From: Symbiodinium natans
Taxonomy: Eukaryota; Sar; Dinophyceae; Suessiales; Symbiodiniaceae
DNA: 64,000 nt
Assembly (NCBI GenBank): GCA_905221605.1
Contig: CAJNDS010002812.1
Coordinates: 785,001 to 849,000, forward strand
Reading direction: 5' to 3'
The notes under the pieces are model-generated. The model worked only from the letters and a program-made list of their open reading frames with translations, had not been told where the DNA came from and made no database searches. Positions 20,501 to 25,730 of this stretch are shown piece after piece (the stretch's first letter is position 1; each line of letters starts with the position of its first letter). A program made the translations under genes and the position numbers.

Positions 20501-21756
20501 CAGAAAGCTCAAGCAACGTGGTCACTCTCGCTATTTTCTCCAGCGAAGAGGAGGCTGAACAGACGCAGACTTCGAGTTTGACATCATAGGGAAACCGTGC
20601 ACTTGCAGGCTCCGCACGGCTGGGAGTCAACAAGATAAGGGTGGTCGACGCCTGCCTTCCGCGGTGGCGACGCCGCCCTTAACACGTGCTGGCGGCCCAA
20701 GTTTTCCAAGGCGAGCGAAACCGAGTGCACCCCATAGAGAGCGCGTTCCCAAGCAAACTTGAAGGCTTGCGCTTGATCACATCGCAAGGCGGCCCTGTGG
20801 GTAGACAGAGTGTAGACAGGCGTGTCCACAGGAGCATCTCTACGGGAGCATCTCTTCCTGGCGTTCTGTGAGTTGGGAAATTGTGCGGCCCGGCGTCCAT
20901 AGCTCTCTGCTTCTCGGATCGGCATTTGTGCTCTGCAGAGTCAAGCAAAGGAGTTCGCTCGCCTGGTGCATGCAGTAGGCTTTCCAGACGCGTGCACGCG
21001 TGCGGTCGCTGCCAGTAGTTGCGCAAAGGCGCACTGGGGTCGGCTGTGTCGGCACTCTTCTTTCCAAATAAAGGCGCAACAAAGAATGGTTTCGAACAGC
21101 ATTTCGCCTGTTTAGCATGATTTCCGAATTTGCCGACATCTTTTTCACGATTTTAACGATTTCCCGCTTTATTTTGGCTGCTTTTTTTGGCGCTTCGTAG
21201 CATGTTTGTATTTGAAGCTAGTCACTCATTGTCCCGTCGCAGGCTTTCCCTTTTTTCACAAAGTGAAGGGTAGAGGGCGGGCGGGCGGATGTCTTAGCGT
21301 GATTCTTAGGCCCCGGGCTTAGTGTGCAGCCTGTAGTACCTGTTGGCCCTTCCCCTTCCCTCCCCCGTCTCGTGCTCCCTGTCAGGCTCGCCTCCTCGTC
21401 TTCCTTTGCAGTTTAGGGTTTAGGGTTTTGGGTTTTGGGTTTTGGGTTTAGGGTTTAGGGTTTAGGGTTTAGGGTTTAGGGTTTAGGGGGCTCGTTCGTT
21501 TCAGGCGGCTTGGGTTTTGATTTCGAGCGTCCGCGCGTGCAGGAGGGTTGATTGCAGGGGTTTGTTCTATTTAGCTTGCTTCTTCCAGAACCCTTAAAGA
21601 TACCCTAGGCTGCCCTGCGTTCCCGGAACTCTGCTGACAGGTTCTTCACAGCTGGCTGGCCGCACGGGCCTTGAAGGTCAAGGTTTTTTCTCCCGCACCC
21701 ATGACTTGCCCGACCTCGCACAGATGGTGCTGCAGACAGCCGTGAGCTTGCTTTGA
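231..21756 (+). CDS. Unidentified multi-exon gene region (one or more genes)
   Basis: About 35 short protein-like segments lie on the plus strand here, most between a CCCTAAA array on the left and a TTTAGGG array on the right, bounded by AG acceptors and GC, GT or GA donors. Several neighbouring pairs keep reading phase when spliced (7431-7527 with 7672-7747; 16528-16633 with 16740-16963; 19353-19429 with 19515-19638). The last segment, 21609-21756, ends in a TGA stop. I recognise no domain with confidence; one segment (18477 onward) faintly resembles the last helix of a PH domain. Whether this is one gene or several is not decidable from the sequence. The individual segments are listed separately. 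Confidence 0.4.
552..832. repeat. Two CCCTAAA arrays with unique insert
   Basis: Arrays at 552-578 and about 737-832 around a unique segment of 155 nt. Confidence 0.75.
900..992. repeat. TTTAGGG array broken by G run
   Basis: Imperfect TTTAGGG repeats with about 17 G at 944-962. Confidence 0.75.
1394..1477 (+). CDS. Candidate exon
   Basis: Stop-free segment rich in Gln, Arg and Ala between a CCCTAAA-like stretch and gattagggtttaggg. The donor would be GA (caacag followed by gattaggg). Supported only by composition and the array-flanked layout. Confidence 0.3.
1948..1986 (+). CDS. Candidate exon
   Basis: Starts after ccttcag in phase 0 and is open through to a GC donor near 1987, or further to ggtttaggg at 2021, where the donor GT opens a TTTAGGG array. 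Reads AATLGERRPTLSL. Confidence 0.35.
2751..2845 (+). CDS. Candidate exon
   Basis: Open segment after ccctctcaacccagag and before ggttcaggg, a degenerate telomeric donor. Alanine-rich start, ending in EDGNQFGA. A long run of C in the downstream intron makes minus-strand open frames here artefacts. Confidence 0.35.
3192..3273. repeat. Poly-C tract
   Basis: About 80 nt almost pure C. The long glycine- or proline-rich frames across it are artefacts. Length may also be unreliable in assembly. Confidence 0.9.
4162..4224 (+). CDS. Candidate exon
   Basis: After a ccag acceptor, in phase 0. Reads STSDVQRVYKVEASEIL, then gtttaggg at 4225. A GC donor after KVE at 4203 is an alternative end. Confidence 0.4.
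4741..4815 (+). CDS. Candidate exon, strong composition
   Basis: Starts after atcaaag in phase 0 and reads DKAGWEPWALKREMLGGKLW. A GC donor at 4801 would make it exactly 60 nt; otherwise it runs to the GT of gtttaggg at 4816. Tryptophan-rich and protein-like in one frame only. An array of TTTAGGG follows at once. Confidence 0.5.
4817..4890. repeat. TTTAGGG array at an exon donor
   Basis: Begins at the GT following the 4741 exon; variants TTCAGGG and TTTGGG occur. Confidence 0.8.
5443..5507. repeat. Poly-G tract
   Basis: About 65 nt of nearly pure G. Confidence 0.9.
5690..5900. repeat. Longest CCCTAAA array, about 210 nt
   Basis: Mostly perfect CCCTAAA, with a block of five CCCTTAA variants at about 5710-5748 and single-base-loss units (CCTAAA). 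Immediately upstream of exon 5915. Confidence 0.95.
5915..6001 (+). CDS. Candidate exon
   Basis: Follows the longest CCCTAAA array (5690-5900) and a caag acceptor. Open in more than one frame. A GC donor at 6002 leads into a short palindrome, catatgaac...gttcatatg. Confidence 0.35.
6368..6425. mobile_element. Family-2 element (accttaagaaccta...)
   Basis: Left part of a palindrome built on taccttaagaacc and aacctac; other copies at 11324-11425, 28428-28500 and 34263-34385. Confidence 0.7.
6716..6846. repeat. TTTAGGG array with TTTGGGG block
   Basis: Nine TTTAGGG, then a run of TTTGGGG variants, then TTTAGGG again. Confidence 0.9.
7141..7233 (+). CDS. Candidate exon, possibly terminal
   Basis: Begins after aatcaatcag, directly behind a CCCTAAA array. 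Phase-0 reading gives SHAKERAVAARTKEDGSEDP and a further lysine/glutamate-rich stretch up to TAG at 7231-7233. It could be a charged C-terminus or a linker exon with an internal donor. Confidence 0.4.
   Translation, partial: SHAKERAVAARTKEDGSEDPKPEPLERALH
7314..7430. repeat. CCCTAAA array ending in a splice acceptor
   Basis: Ends ccctag directly at the 7431 exon candidate. Confidence 0.9.
7431..7527 (+). CDS. Candidate exon
   Basis: The acceptor is the end of the telomeric array itself (ccctaaaccctag). Reads HERRCLNLTRQELVRSKSKV and onward to LRQ, ending at cag with a GC donor (gcctgggacatg). It joins in phase to the exon at 7672 across a 144-nt intron made mostly of CCCTAAA. Confidence 0.5.
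7550..7632. repeat. CCCTAAA array filling a short intron
   Basis: Makes up most of the 144-nt intron proposed at 7528-7671. Confidence 0.85.
7672..7747 (+). CDS. Candidate exon
   Basis: Clean acceptor cccggcttttcag. Reads ELQSLVALLSVVRQQTWALR, then LLWR, up to a GC donor in gcttatggtttcggg. Leucine-rich helix-like sequence. Phase 0 with 7431-7527. Confidence 0.5.
8214..8323. mobile_element. Family-5 element
   Basis: ggtcggaataattac ... aattcattcaggcccctac. Other copies at 11198-11262 (truncated), 36541-36672, 58984-59082 and 59283-59397. Confidence 0.8.
8364..8461. CDS. Candidate exon, strand uncertain
   Basis: Unique segment between CCCTAAA (to 8355) and TTTAGGG (from 8463). The plus strand is open for HGPSILKLMNRALHMIQ with a caggtctgg donor at 8415. 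The minus strand is also open behind a cctccag acceptor. The array layout is symmetrical, so it does not settle strand. Confidence 0.25.
8461..8545. repeat. TTTAGGG array
   Basis: With CTTAGGG and TCTCGGG variants. Confidence 0.85.
9165..9235. mobile_element. Family-3 element
   Basis: Based on aaggaccccaataaggtacccctaa and gaa(g/a)cccccat. Related copies or parts: 34540-34610, 43203-43315, 52728-52762, 53985-54095, 57805-57895. Confidence 0.7.
9236..9268. repeat. TTTAGGG array
   Basis: Short; follows a family-3 element (9165-9235) without a gap and precedes exon 9273. Confidence 0.8.
9273..9340 (+). CDS. Candidate exon
   Basis: Starts after tttagggtgaag, so the acceptor lies in a TTTAGGG-oriented array, opposite to the usual arrangement. 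Reads VLEGVLDNRLPRAWSAASFP, then a GT donor at 9341. Confidence 0.4.
9732..9842 (+). CDS. Candidate exon
   Basis: Acceptor tattcag after a short CCCTAAA array. Reads YFVDKSPEPCHSFSFCPADI and then SLRVKKPKL. The donor is gtcctagggtttagg, so the telomeric array starts at the splice site. Confidence 0.4.
9905..10010. mobile_element. Family-4 element
   Basis: ttggaataccatactttaatac ... gggtctactccaaag; shares both ends with 25940-26035. Confidence 0.75.
10273..10341 (+). CDS. Candidate exon
   Basis: After aaacacccag. Reads TLLQWAFDVRSRLQQLGAVW, then gtttgggtgc as donor. Confidence 0.4.
10620..10890 (+). CDS. Candidate coding stretch
   Basis: Open plus-strand frame including FVPALSRAVDKHSMV and SIPGAIMETMLVRALAYLVP. 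A related short motif (S-x-x-G-A-I-x-E) occurs at about 18070-18100, so the two may be duplicated exons. Exact exon ends unresolved. Confidence 0.3.
11115..11196. repeat. TTTAGGG/CTTAGGG array
   Basis: Central block of five CTTAGGG units flanked by TTTAGGG. Confidence 0.9.
11259..11320 (+). CDS. Candidate exon
   Basis: Directly follows a truncated family-5 palindrome that ends ttaccag. Reads FCFRLDLLWRPRALLLLGLF. A GC donor at 11321 leads into a family-2 palindrome. Confidence 0.3.
11324..11425. mobile_element. Family-2 palindromic element
   Basis: accttaagagccc ... gttcttaaggtacc, with inner cctactttttgtagg. Confidence 0.8.
11669..12175 (+). other. Open reading frame of 168 codons, unassigned
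   Basis: The longest plus-strand frame in the first 20 kb outside low-complexity runs. The minus strand is also open over 11824-12186. No recognisable domain, no flanking telomeric arrays within 400 nt upstream. Could hold several exons or be chance. Confidence 0.2.
12305..12368 (+). CDS. Candidate exon
   Basis: Acceptor acaaacag. Reads LDSAEVLHQALSFRQQVGVA. The donor is gtttttagggtttgg, so the following TTTAGGG array begins at the splice site. Confidence 0.45.
12373..12500. repeat. TTTAGGG array
   Basis: About 18 units, one TTTAGTG; starts at the donor of exon 12305. Confidence 0.9.
12708..12787. mobile_element. Palindromic element
   Basis: cttcccggacctaatagt ... ggacctaaccattaggtccctggaag. 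Confidence 0.75.
12868..12926 (+). CDS. Candidate exon
   Basis: After ctgaag behind a CCCTAAA array. Open frame EASSGQGRSEGLPKRRTC with a GT donor (ggtaggac). Other frames also open for part of it. Confidence 0.3.
13107..13150. repeat. CCCTAAA array
   Basis: Six units, ending 7 nt before exon 13157. Confidence 0.8.
13157..13225 (+). CDS. Candidate exon interrupted by palindromic element
   Basis: After gagaaag behind a CCCTAAA array. Reads QDVMKPVWGFTGPLGCSL up to the left edge of a family-1 palindrome. A GA donor (gatgttcc) gives a phase that joins to 13326-13404. Confidence 0.35.
13226..13325. mobile_element. Family-1 palindromic element
   Basis: About 100 bp. Ends gggatgttcccc and ggggcaacatccc, inner arms acagtcctt/aaggactgtt. 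It may form a complete intron between two in-phase exon candidates. Confidence 0.85.
13326..13404 (+). CDS. Candidate exon after palindromic intron
   Basis: Begins right after the catcccaag end of the family-1 palindrome. Reads STPGATAGKVISRVEEEEDV then QDWPTP, with a GT donor. The 100-nt element 13226-13325 would then be the whole intron. Confidence 0.4.
13430..13580. mobile_element. Family-6 element
   Basis: aagggtagtttcatgg...ggtatacaagggg...ccatgtaactaccctta. A similar one at 17405-17580; its right end recurs at 14070-14095 and 51812-51845, each just before an exon candidate. Confidence 0.7.
13603..13704 (+). CDS. Candidate exon with canonical donor
   Basis: After ggctgaag, phase 0, 34 codons: DLLLQWRLELADLQEHVSTW, then TPEDIPRKLGPRRQ. 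The donor gtaagtat is fully canonical. One of the better unassigned exons. Confidence 0.5.
13796..13882. mobile_element. Family-1 palindromic element
   Basis: Flanked by gtggtct on both sides: a 7-bp target duplication. Confidence 0.85.
13910..14067. repeat. CCCTAAA array
   Basis: About 20 units with CCCTGCA, CCCTAAT and CCCTAAG variants. Confidence 0.9.
14114..14206 (+). CDS. Candidate exon, frame ambiguous
   Basis: After cgttctcag. All three frames are open for a while; the most protein-like is QDHPGVGFFAFGTSIRGAMW with a GT donor at about 14190. Confidence 0.35.
14281..14340. repeat. Six perfect copies of a 10-mer telomere variant
   Basis: GAGGGTTTAG repeated six times exactly: a local expansion of a mutated telomeric unit. 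Confidence 0.95.
14497..14540. repeat. AT dinucleotide repeat
   Basis: tatatata tracts; similar ones at 361-390, 18752-18778, 32418-32436, 32495-32512 and 38178-38199. Confidence 0.9.
14888..15012. repeat. Direct duplication, about 62 nt twice
   Basis: tttcatat..ccctgttcccttgt..tttgaggaag..ttcagaggg occurs at 14888-14950 and 14951-15012 with several differences. Confidence 0.85.
14977..15055 (+). CDS. Candidate exon
   Basis: After cccttgtag in the second copy of a direct repeat (14888-15012). Reads ALRKSLFGRFRGCLALTWQS, with a gtaagg donor. Confidence 0.35.
15112..15345. repeat. Element with three internal copies
   Basis: The block (acact.aaaagggcccctttt..aggggattgtaggg) is repeated three times between ccaggatgggct and agcccatcctgg. 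Confidence 0.8.
15373..15447. repeat. TTTAGGG array
   Basis: About ten units with two slipped ones. Confidence 0.85.
15743..15789 (+). CDS. Candidate exon
   Basis: After catgccgcag. Reads DKKRSVLAAGLDPLF, with a gtgtaggg donor. CCCTAAA array upstream at 15668-15695. Confidence 0.35.
15827..16055. repeat. CCCTAAA arrays around candidate exon
   Basis: Arrays at 15827-15877 and 15998-16055. Confidence 0.8.
15936..15980 (+). CDS. Candidate exon
   Basis: After taccctgtag. Reads LIDAEGVSYSATEPP. Donor unresolved (GT at 15955 or GC at 15965). Followed by a CCCTAAA array. Confidence 0.3.
16150..16223 (+). CDS. Candidate exon
   Basis: After aatccacag. Reads VFLNRATGVYSSSDNCIKQF then LEAV. The donor is gcttaggg, a GC version of the telomeric donor. 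Confidence 0.45.
16338..16477 (+). CDS. Candidate exon
   Basis: After ggggtccag. Reads NPDARTAKLWASCAEADARM then IQFIPVRDPMLNRRDSK. The donor gttgtcag makes the next intron 50 nt and keeps phase with 16528; gtaagg at 16473 is the alternative. Confidence 0.5.
16528..16633 (+). CDS. Candidate exon, strong
   Basis: After ctaatacag. Contains CLNGFTGQKGWLADFYQAAF and ends at a gtaagttt donor. The leftover base joins in phase to the exon at 16740. Confidence 0.55.
16740..16963 (+). CDS. Candidate exon, unusually long
   Basis: Acceptor tatctagaatctag, with ctaat upstream as a possible branch site. Continues the frame of 16528-16633: SLLWISNHACRARTSS, later TATLALCEQFLNKYPASSVL. GT donor at 16964. 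At 224 nt it is the longest exon candidate of this region. Confidence 0.5.
17048..17109 (+). CDS. Candidate exon
   Basis: Pyrimidine-rich tract then gacctcaag acceptor; open to gtttaggg at 17110, where an array begins. Composition (Cys, Ser, Thr) is unremarkable. Confidence 0.3.
17107..17155. repeat. TTTAGGG array
   Basis: Seven units, starting at the donor of exon 17048. Confidence 0.85.
17588..17657 (+). CDS. Candidate exon
   Basis: Follows a family-6 element. Reads LFQIAASLPRPRGQNEDPNF then IAQ, ending at cag with a gtgggg donor. Confidence 0.4.
17961..18083 (+). CDS. Candidate exon
   Basis: After caaagcctag. Reads RPGCRKGGSNKSMESFYSVH, then GWNAGLKHQ, with a GT donor at 18084. A second frame is open over the 3' part and resembles the stretch at 10715. 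Confidence 0.4.
18392..18468. repeat. CCCTAAA array
   Basis: Contains a repeated longer unit with CCCTATAAACTCTAAA. Confidence 0.85.
18477..18640 (+). CDS. Candidate exon, possible PH-domain tail
   Basis: After ggtgttcag behind a CCCTAAA array. Reads VFLRSASEPEEWLLKLSSTK, then an open frame to about 18640, where AT-rich sequence starts. FLRSxSxxEEWL recalls the last strand and helix of PH domains, but that is a weak resemblance. Donor unresolved (GT at 18561 possible). Confidence 0.45.
18886..18985 (+). CDS. Candidate exon
   Basis: After cctgaggaag, phase 0. Reads GLAMICERSTPLGPTWRMLV, then VCRACKGVPCPNQ. The donor is gtttagggtttcc, followed by a family-7 palindrome. Confidence 0.45.
18989..19085. 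mobile_element. Family-7 palindrome
   Basis: ccatgtgcctatctagtacatacttgggcc ... ggcccaagtatgtactatataggtaacatgg. Second copy at 49794-49908. Confidence 0.85.
19353..19429 (+). CDS. Candidate exon before a telomeric-repeat intron
   Basis: After ctaagccag. Reads QDFVSGSVGGRTSRAELVLQ, then ASMYF. A GA donor (gaccctaaaccc) starts an 85-nt intron that is almost entirely CCCTAAA and CCCTAAG repeats. Confidence 0.5.
19430..19514 (+). other. 85-nt intron made of telomeric repeats
   Basis: GA at the left, AG at the right, and between them CCCTAAA and CCCTAAG units. The two flanking candidate exons join in phase. The clearest whole-intron example, although the host gene is unidentified. Confidence 0.5.
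19515..19638 (+). CDS. Candidate exon after a telomeric-repeat intron
   Basis: After aaagctcag, in phase with 19353-19429. Reads VGRPCVVQSPGELRCLIRTP, then RQLLPTLLADYGGY. The donor gtagtttaggg runs into an array. Confidence 0.5.
19643..19735. repeat. TTTAGGG array
   Basis: About 13 units starting at the donor of exon 19515. Confidence 0.9.
19972..20108. mobile_element. Palindromic element
   Basis: ccagacccctggccctggaaggatcca ... tggatcctcccaggggtctgg with a short CCCTAAA run inside. Confidence 0.75.
20151..20456 (+). CDS. Candidate exon(s) around half a family-1 palindrome
   Basis: MELLKDPHLG (20151-20180) is followed by the left half of a family-1 element. After gtggag at 20264 the sequence is GC-rich and open in all three frames, one running to TGA at 20454-20456. 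Exon structure unresolved. Confidence 0.3.
   Translation: MELLKDPHLGMFAMLTVLNRDYSAPYTIREPRNRTVSCGGSRSRPAAHHQGTPLRPQPPHVPAAGFQQELLQPEALTNPLLAHADPVPASGLHDAKFQSGH
20177..20240. mobile_element. Family-1 element, left half
   Basis: gggatgttt...acagtccttaatagggactat without a matching right arm. Confidence 0.6.
21415..21488. repeat. TTTAGGG array
   Basis: Includes three TTTTGGG units; last array before the repeat-free 21.5-23.8 kb stretch. Confidence 0.9.
21609..21756 (+). CDS. Candidate terminal exon
   Basis: After gataccctag. Reads GTLLTGSSQLAGRTGLEGQG, then FFSRTHDLPDLAQMVLQTAV and a TGA stop. Clear protein-like sequence over 48 codons with only one good frame. It follows the last TTTAGGG array before a repeat-free stretch. 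Confidence 0.5.
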
Positions 21757-22177
21757 GCGCTCAGTTGCCCTACGTTGCATGTGAGGGGGGTGGGGGGATT
21801 AACTGTGAAGAGGAGATGCTGGGGGGAGGCGGGCGGGGGGGAGGTTGCAGTAAGAATGAGCCGGTGTGCCCAGGTCCATCATCGATGAGGTTGCGTGACA
21901 GAAGTGGCAGCCCCGTTGGATGAGTGTCGATTTTGTTGCAGTGCGTACCTCGCGTTGTTGCTACTTTGCAAATGTGATTGACTGTTGTGCAGTGTCACAG
22001 TTGCAGCTGGCTGTTAGATACGTCTGTGCCAAACAGCTTGTGCGTGATGCTGCTTTTGTGCCCAAACTAGTGCAGAGACGTTCCGAATATGTGCTAGGTA
22101 GTTGTTGATAGAAACATGTGTTCTACTTCTCAGCTGTTTGAGCATGTGCATTGAGACACGCTCATTTGCATGATTGA
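21757..22177. other. Non-coding gap between gene region and long exon
   Basis: Holds G-rich runs (21784-21850) and a 62-codon plus-strand frame (21920-22108) that I cannot support as a gene. No telomeric repeats or palindromic elements seen. Confidence 0.4.
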
Positions 22178-23041
22178 CTCAAAGTCTCCGCTGGGTTGCA
22201 AAAGTCGGCATCATCGCCAGATAGTAGCGTGACCGGAGTGGATGGTGAGGAAATCCTGTACAATGCACTACAAGAGTTGGGTTTTGTCCTTGAAAGGAAC
22301 CGTATACTCCGACAAGAAGACGGACAGGAAGCAGACGCGCATTCCCAGTGGTGGTGGCATCAGCAGGTTGATGCCTGGAAGTATGCCACTGCACTCCGGA
22401 CTGGGCACGTCAACCGCATAAACAGAGCCTGGTCTGCATGGCAACAGAAGTATGCACCCACCTTTGCATCTTGGGAGGTCGAACAGCTAGTGCAGCTAGT
22501 GTGGCAGGCGTCATGCTGGGACTTACGGTCCCTCACTGAGATCGATTTCGTTCTCAAGGCACATACCGCTGAGGAGTGCGACTTGAGTGCAGACTTTCTC
22601 ACCCCATTCAGGCTTGGCCGGGCAGGAGCTGACTGCGCGCATCTGAGCGGCCGTCGATTCCGTCAGCTCTTCAACCGCGACTTTCTGGTGGAGCCCACTT
22701 TGGCAAACGGTTCGGATGTGGACAAGTCTGGCAAGTTGTGCACCTTGAACAGATTGGCGCAGCTGCGAAGGCAAAACGAAGGCGTCGCTCTTTTCTACAA
22801 TGGCAAGGAACCGGGTTCGCCGCCAGCACAAGACATTCCTGAAGGTACATTGGTGATTTACTTTGCACTGCAAGCTACATTGACGTATCCTCGCAGGCTC
22901 AAGCAACGCATGTTGGAGGACACGCAGCAAGAGTTGCGGAAGGAGAGAGAGGAGAGGAAGCGCAAGCAGGAAGAGTTGGAGAAAGCGGAGAATGAGGTGA
23001 AGCGTTTGAGGACGTTGTTGAAGCACGAAGATGCCCAGTAA
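22178..23041 (+). CDS. Long exon, unknown protein with C-terminal coiled coil
   Basis: The only long uninterrupted frame in the window: about 288 codons, TAA at 23039-23041. The frame opens at 22178; no ATG lies near the 5' end, so the start is probably an AG acceptor (caaag at 22186 or caaaag at 22204) with the true start upstream. The N-terminal half has Trp-rich patches (HSQWWWHQQVDAWKYATALR). The last 50 residues are almost all Glu, Lys, Arg and Leu in heptads, typical of a coiled coil. I recognise no family. Lack of introns, telomeric repeats and palindromes over 21.5-23.8 kb sets it apart; it may be a retroposed or recently arrived copy. Confidence is high that it is coding, low for function. 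Confidence 0.7.
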   Translation, partial: LKVSAGLQKSASSPDSSVTGVDGEEILYNALQELGFVLERNRILRQEDGQEADAHSQWWWHQQVDAWKYATALRTGHVNRINRAWSAWQQKYAPTFASWEVEQLVQLVWQASCWDLRSLTEIDFVLKAHTAEECDLSADFLTPFRLGRAGADCAHLSGRRFRQLFNRDFLVEPTLANGSDVDKSGKLCTLNRLAQLRRQNEGVALFYNGKEPGSPPAQDIPEGTLVIYFALQATLTYPRRLKQRMLEDTQQELRKEREERKRKQEELEKAENEVKRLRTLLKHEDAQ

Positions 23042-23880
23042 GAGTTCGAGATGTTGTCACTGCCAGTTTCACTGGTCGCCAAACCAATAGACCGCCTCTC
23101 GTCTCGACGACTGCTTGAGAAAAGCTCGTCCCTTTTGTGTCAGGGTGACCACGACGAGAAGCTTTTCTGATCATCTTGATTGTGCTCCAAAACCGTTCCC
23201 GCAAACAGAATATGTCGCCCAGGCCTCTGCTCCGACTACCTCGACGTCTTCGCTGCTGGGGCCTCTGAGGCCTCAGAGAGTTGTTCAGGTTGTAGGCGGT
23301 TGGGGATATGAGGCAGTTAGGTTGTGACGCGCCTGCGCAGGGAAGTGTTGTCAACTGTGAACCCTCTCCCCCCAAAAATAGGGAAAAGGCTGGTTCTGGG
23401 GCTGGGGCTGAGGCTTGTATCAGGGCTGGTTCTGGGGGTAGCCCTATATCATTTGTGCCCCCTTATCCACTCCATCATCTGCTCACCTGCTTCGTTTCTA
23501 TCATTTTCTTCACCTTATCCGTTATAACATTTCTTGCCACCTCTTTCGTTCCATTCATTTTTTTTTCATTTCCTTCATCATCATCATCGTCGCCTTCTTC
23601 GTTTCTCCTACCATGTTTCATTTAAGTAGTTTTCTTCCCTCTTTTTTCATTATCATAATTCTCCACCTCCACCATTAGTTCTTGTCTAATATCTACCATG
23701 GGCCACGGATTCCCTCCTATGTAATGACTAGTTTAAGTAAATTGAGAGCGTCTTGAGCGTCTGACCTGGCCTGGCCAAAAGGGAGAAACATTTCAATTTA
23801 CTTCTACTGCCGTGTGCTACAATTTAGGGGCGGGGGGGGGGGGGGGGGGGCAGGCAGGAGTCTTGATTTTCAATGGTAGG
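23042..23880. other. 3' flank with polypyrimidine tract
   Basis: Downstream of the long exon. 23500-23640 is a C/T-rich tract with a cat repeat (about 23575-23590). No supported gene; frames on both strands are short and overlapping. Confidence 0.35.
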
Positions 23881-23885
23881 GGTAG

Positions 23886-23942
23886 CACAGGCCCTAGATC
23901 CCTAAACCCTAAACCCCAAACCCTAAACCCTAAACCCTAAGC
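23886..23942. repeat. CCCTAAA array
   Basis: Six units after a G run (23828-23850). Confidence 0.85.
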
Positions 23943-24185
23943 CCATCAATGAGGTCACCTTATGGTCCTTATGTACCTGTGTGCCCCCCTCCGCCCCTTC
24001 TATGGTGTGTTCCACAGACAAGCTAAGCACTTTTCTCTACAGCTACCTTCATGCACCCCCACACACACTGCCTTATTTCTTGATGATATTCAGAATTTAG
24101 ATTTTAGGGTATAAGATACCTGGAGTCTCTAATGTAGTCCCGTTTTGGGTTGTAAAGGGTTCCTTGAGGTGAAGCCCCAAACACT

Positions 24186-24447
24186 AAACCCTAAACCCGA
24201 ACCCCTAAACCCTGAACCCTGAACCCTGAACCCTAAACCCTAAACGCTAAACCCTAAACCCTAAACTGGAGGTCGAGGAGGTGCAGACCCGACGAGGCTC
24301 ATGAGCGCGTGGCGGCCCTCTGAGCGCCGTCGACGCCTCCGTTGCTTCCACAGAGTCCGCAAGTCCGCTTTGGGGTTTAGGGCTTAGGGTTTAGGGTTTG
24401 AGGTTTAGGGTTTGGGGTTTGGGGTTTAGGGTTTAGGGTTTAGGGGT
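24186..24447. repeat. Inverted arrays around a unique segment
   Basis: CCCTAAA (24186-24268), about 100 nt unique GC-rich sequence open on both strands, then TTTAGGG (24371-24447). Same layout as confirmed exons; coding strand undecided. Confidence 0.8.
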
Positions 24448-24866
24448 AGGGATACAGTCGAGAGCTCAGCTCCTGAGCCCCGACATTGCAAGGGCTGTGC
24501 CTCTAGGCAAGCAGCCTGGATCTAGGCACATGCATCACACCCTATGTACAAAGCAAGTGCAGCTCATCAACCTTCAGGGGGCATATCGTGTGGTATCCTG
24601 AACACCTTGCTCTTCCAAGCCCTAAACCCTATAATGTTGGACTGGCTTTAGTAGATGGGAGCACTATTATGCGATTTTCCGCTCGGCCTATACAGGACCC
24701 CCCCATTGTTTAGGGGGTTCACAATTTTGCGATGTTGTCCCGGCTAGGGTTGAAGGGCGGGGGGCCGGGGAGCCAAAAACTAAAAACAAGTTTTGAATAA
24801 GAAACTCCGGATTTTTTTGGTGTCCAGCCTTATTTAAATTCCTTGTAAAATTTCATTACGAAACAG

Positions 24867-25095
24867 GCCCCCAAACAATTTTCCAAGGGAGTAGCCCACG
24901 AGCTGCCCTGATTCGCTTTAGCAAGTTGTTTCGGTGGTCCGCATTAATGCGGAGCCCCGGCGACCGTGGAGCTACAAAGCCTGGAAAGCTTAGACCCTCA
25001 AGCTTCAAGGCTTCCCCTCAACCCTCGACCCCTAGCCGCCCTACCCCCAGCCCCCGTCCCAGGGATCCCCGAAAACCCCAAAATTGTTTGGGGGG
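24867..25095. mobile_element. Element with inverted ends
   Basis: cccccaaacaatttt and aaaattgtttggggg, 15-bp perfect inverted repeats about 210 bp apart. Confidence 0.7.
24926..25000 (+). CDS. Candidate exon
   Basis: After tttagcaag; reads LFRWSALMRSPGDRGATKPG. It lies between the inverted ends of a larger palindromic element (24867-25095), so it could be element sequence instead. Confidence 0.25.
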
Positions 25096-25214
25096 GGGGG
25101 GCGGGGGGGGCCCTACGCACTAAAGCGAGTCCAACATTACCCTAAACTCTAAACCCTAAACCGTAAACCCTAGACCCAAAACCCTACGACGTGCGCCCTC
25201 ACGATGAGCTGCAG

Positions 25215-25291
25215 AGCAGCCGAAGCCCGCGCCAAAGATGCTGCGGCCACTGCCCGACTGCGTCCCACAACCGCAGCGTGCTCAAACAAAG
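25215..25291 (+). CDS. Candidate exon
   Basis: After gagctgcag; Ala/Arg-rich (AAEARAKDAAATARLRPTTA). The donor is gttagggtttgggg, opening an array. Two frames open. Confidence 0.35.
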
Positions 25292-25436
25292 GTTAGGGTT
25301 TGGGGTTTGGGGTTTAGGGTTTGGGGTTTAGGGTTTGGGGTGTGGGGTTTACGGTTTGGGGGTTCAGGGTATGGCCAGCGCTGCCCTAGTCTCCTGCAGG
25401 GCCCATCCCGGCAGGCATGCAACTTAGTTTAAAAAG

Positions 25437-25570
25437 AGAACACGCTCGTCTTCGCGGCCTGGATCATGAAGTATGTAGAGTTCTGCAATAGCCATGGGAC
25501 TATCCTTGCACATACAGAACCGCCCGAGTATTCAATGAAATCTCCCTTCCTCAAGGGCACCACAGCTTAG
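25437..25570 (+). CDS. Candidate exon with stop
   Basis: After tttaaaaag or aaaaagag. Reads NTLVFAAWIMKYVEFCNSHG, then HTEPPEYSMKSPFLKGTTA and TAG at 25568-25570. Very protein-like. Its place in the polymerase gene is not supported by any N-terminal motif I know. Confidence 0.5.
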
Positions 25571-25603
25571 ACTAGGTACACTGAATCTGGGCACCCGCCG
25601 CAG

Positions 25604-25730
25604 AATGCCCGACACCGTCAGCTTCGAGAGCCCGAACAAGAACAAGGGCGAGTGGTCAGCCACCGACGAGTTGGAGGACGGGGAGCCAGAGATCCCAAGT
25701 GTCCTTATCATGCTGGGTCCATGTCCTTAA
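25604..25730 (+). CDS. Candidate exon, acidic
   Basis: After cacccgccgcag, with an ATG one base in (25605). Reads MPDTVSFESPNKNKGEWSAT, then DELEDGEPEIPS. A GT donor at 25699 or TAA at 25728. Could be a start exon; not matched to a family. Confidence 0.45.
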
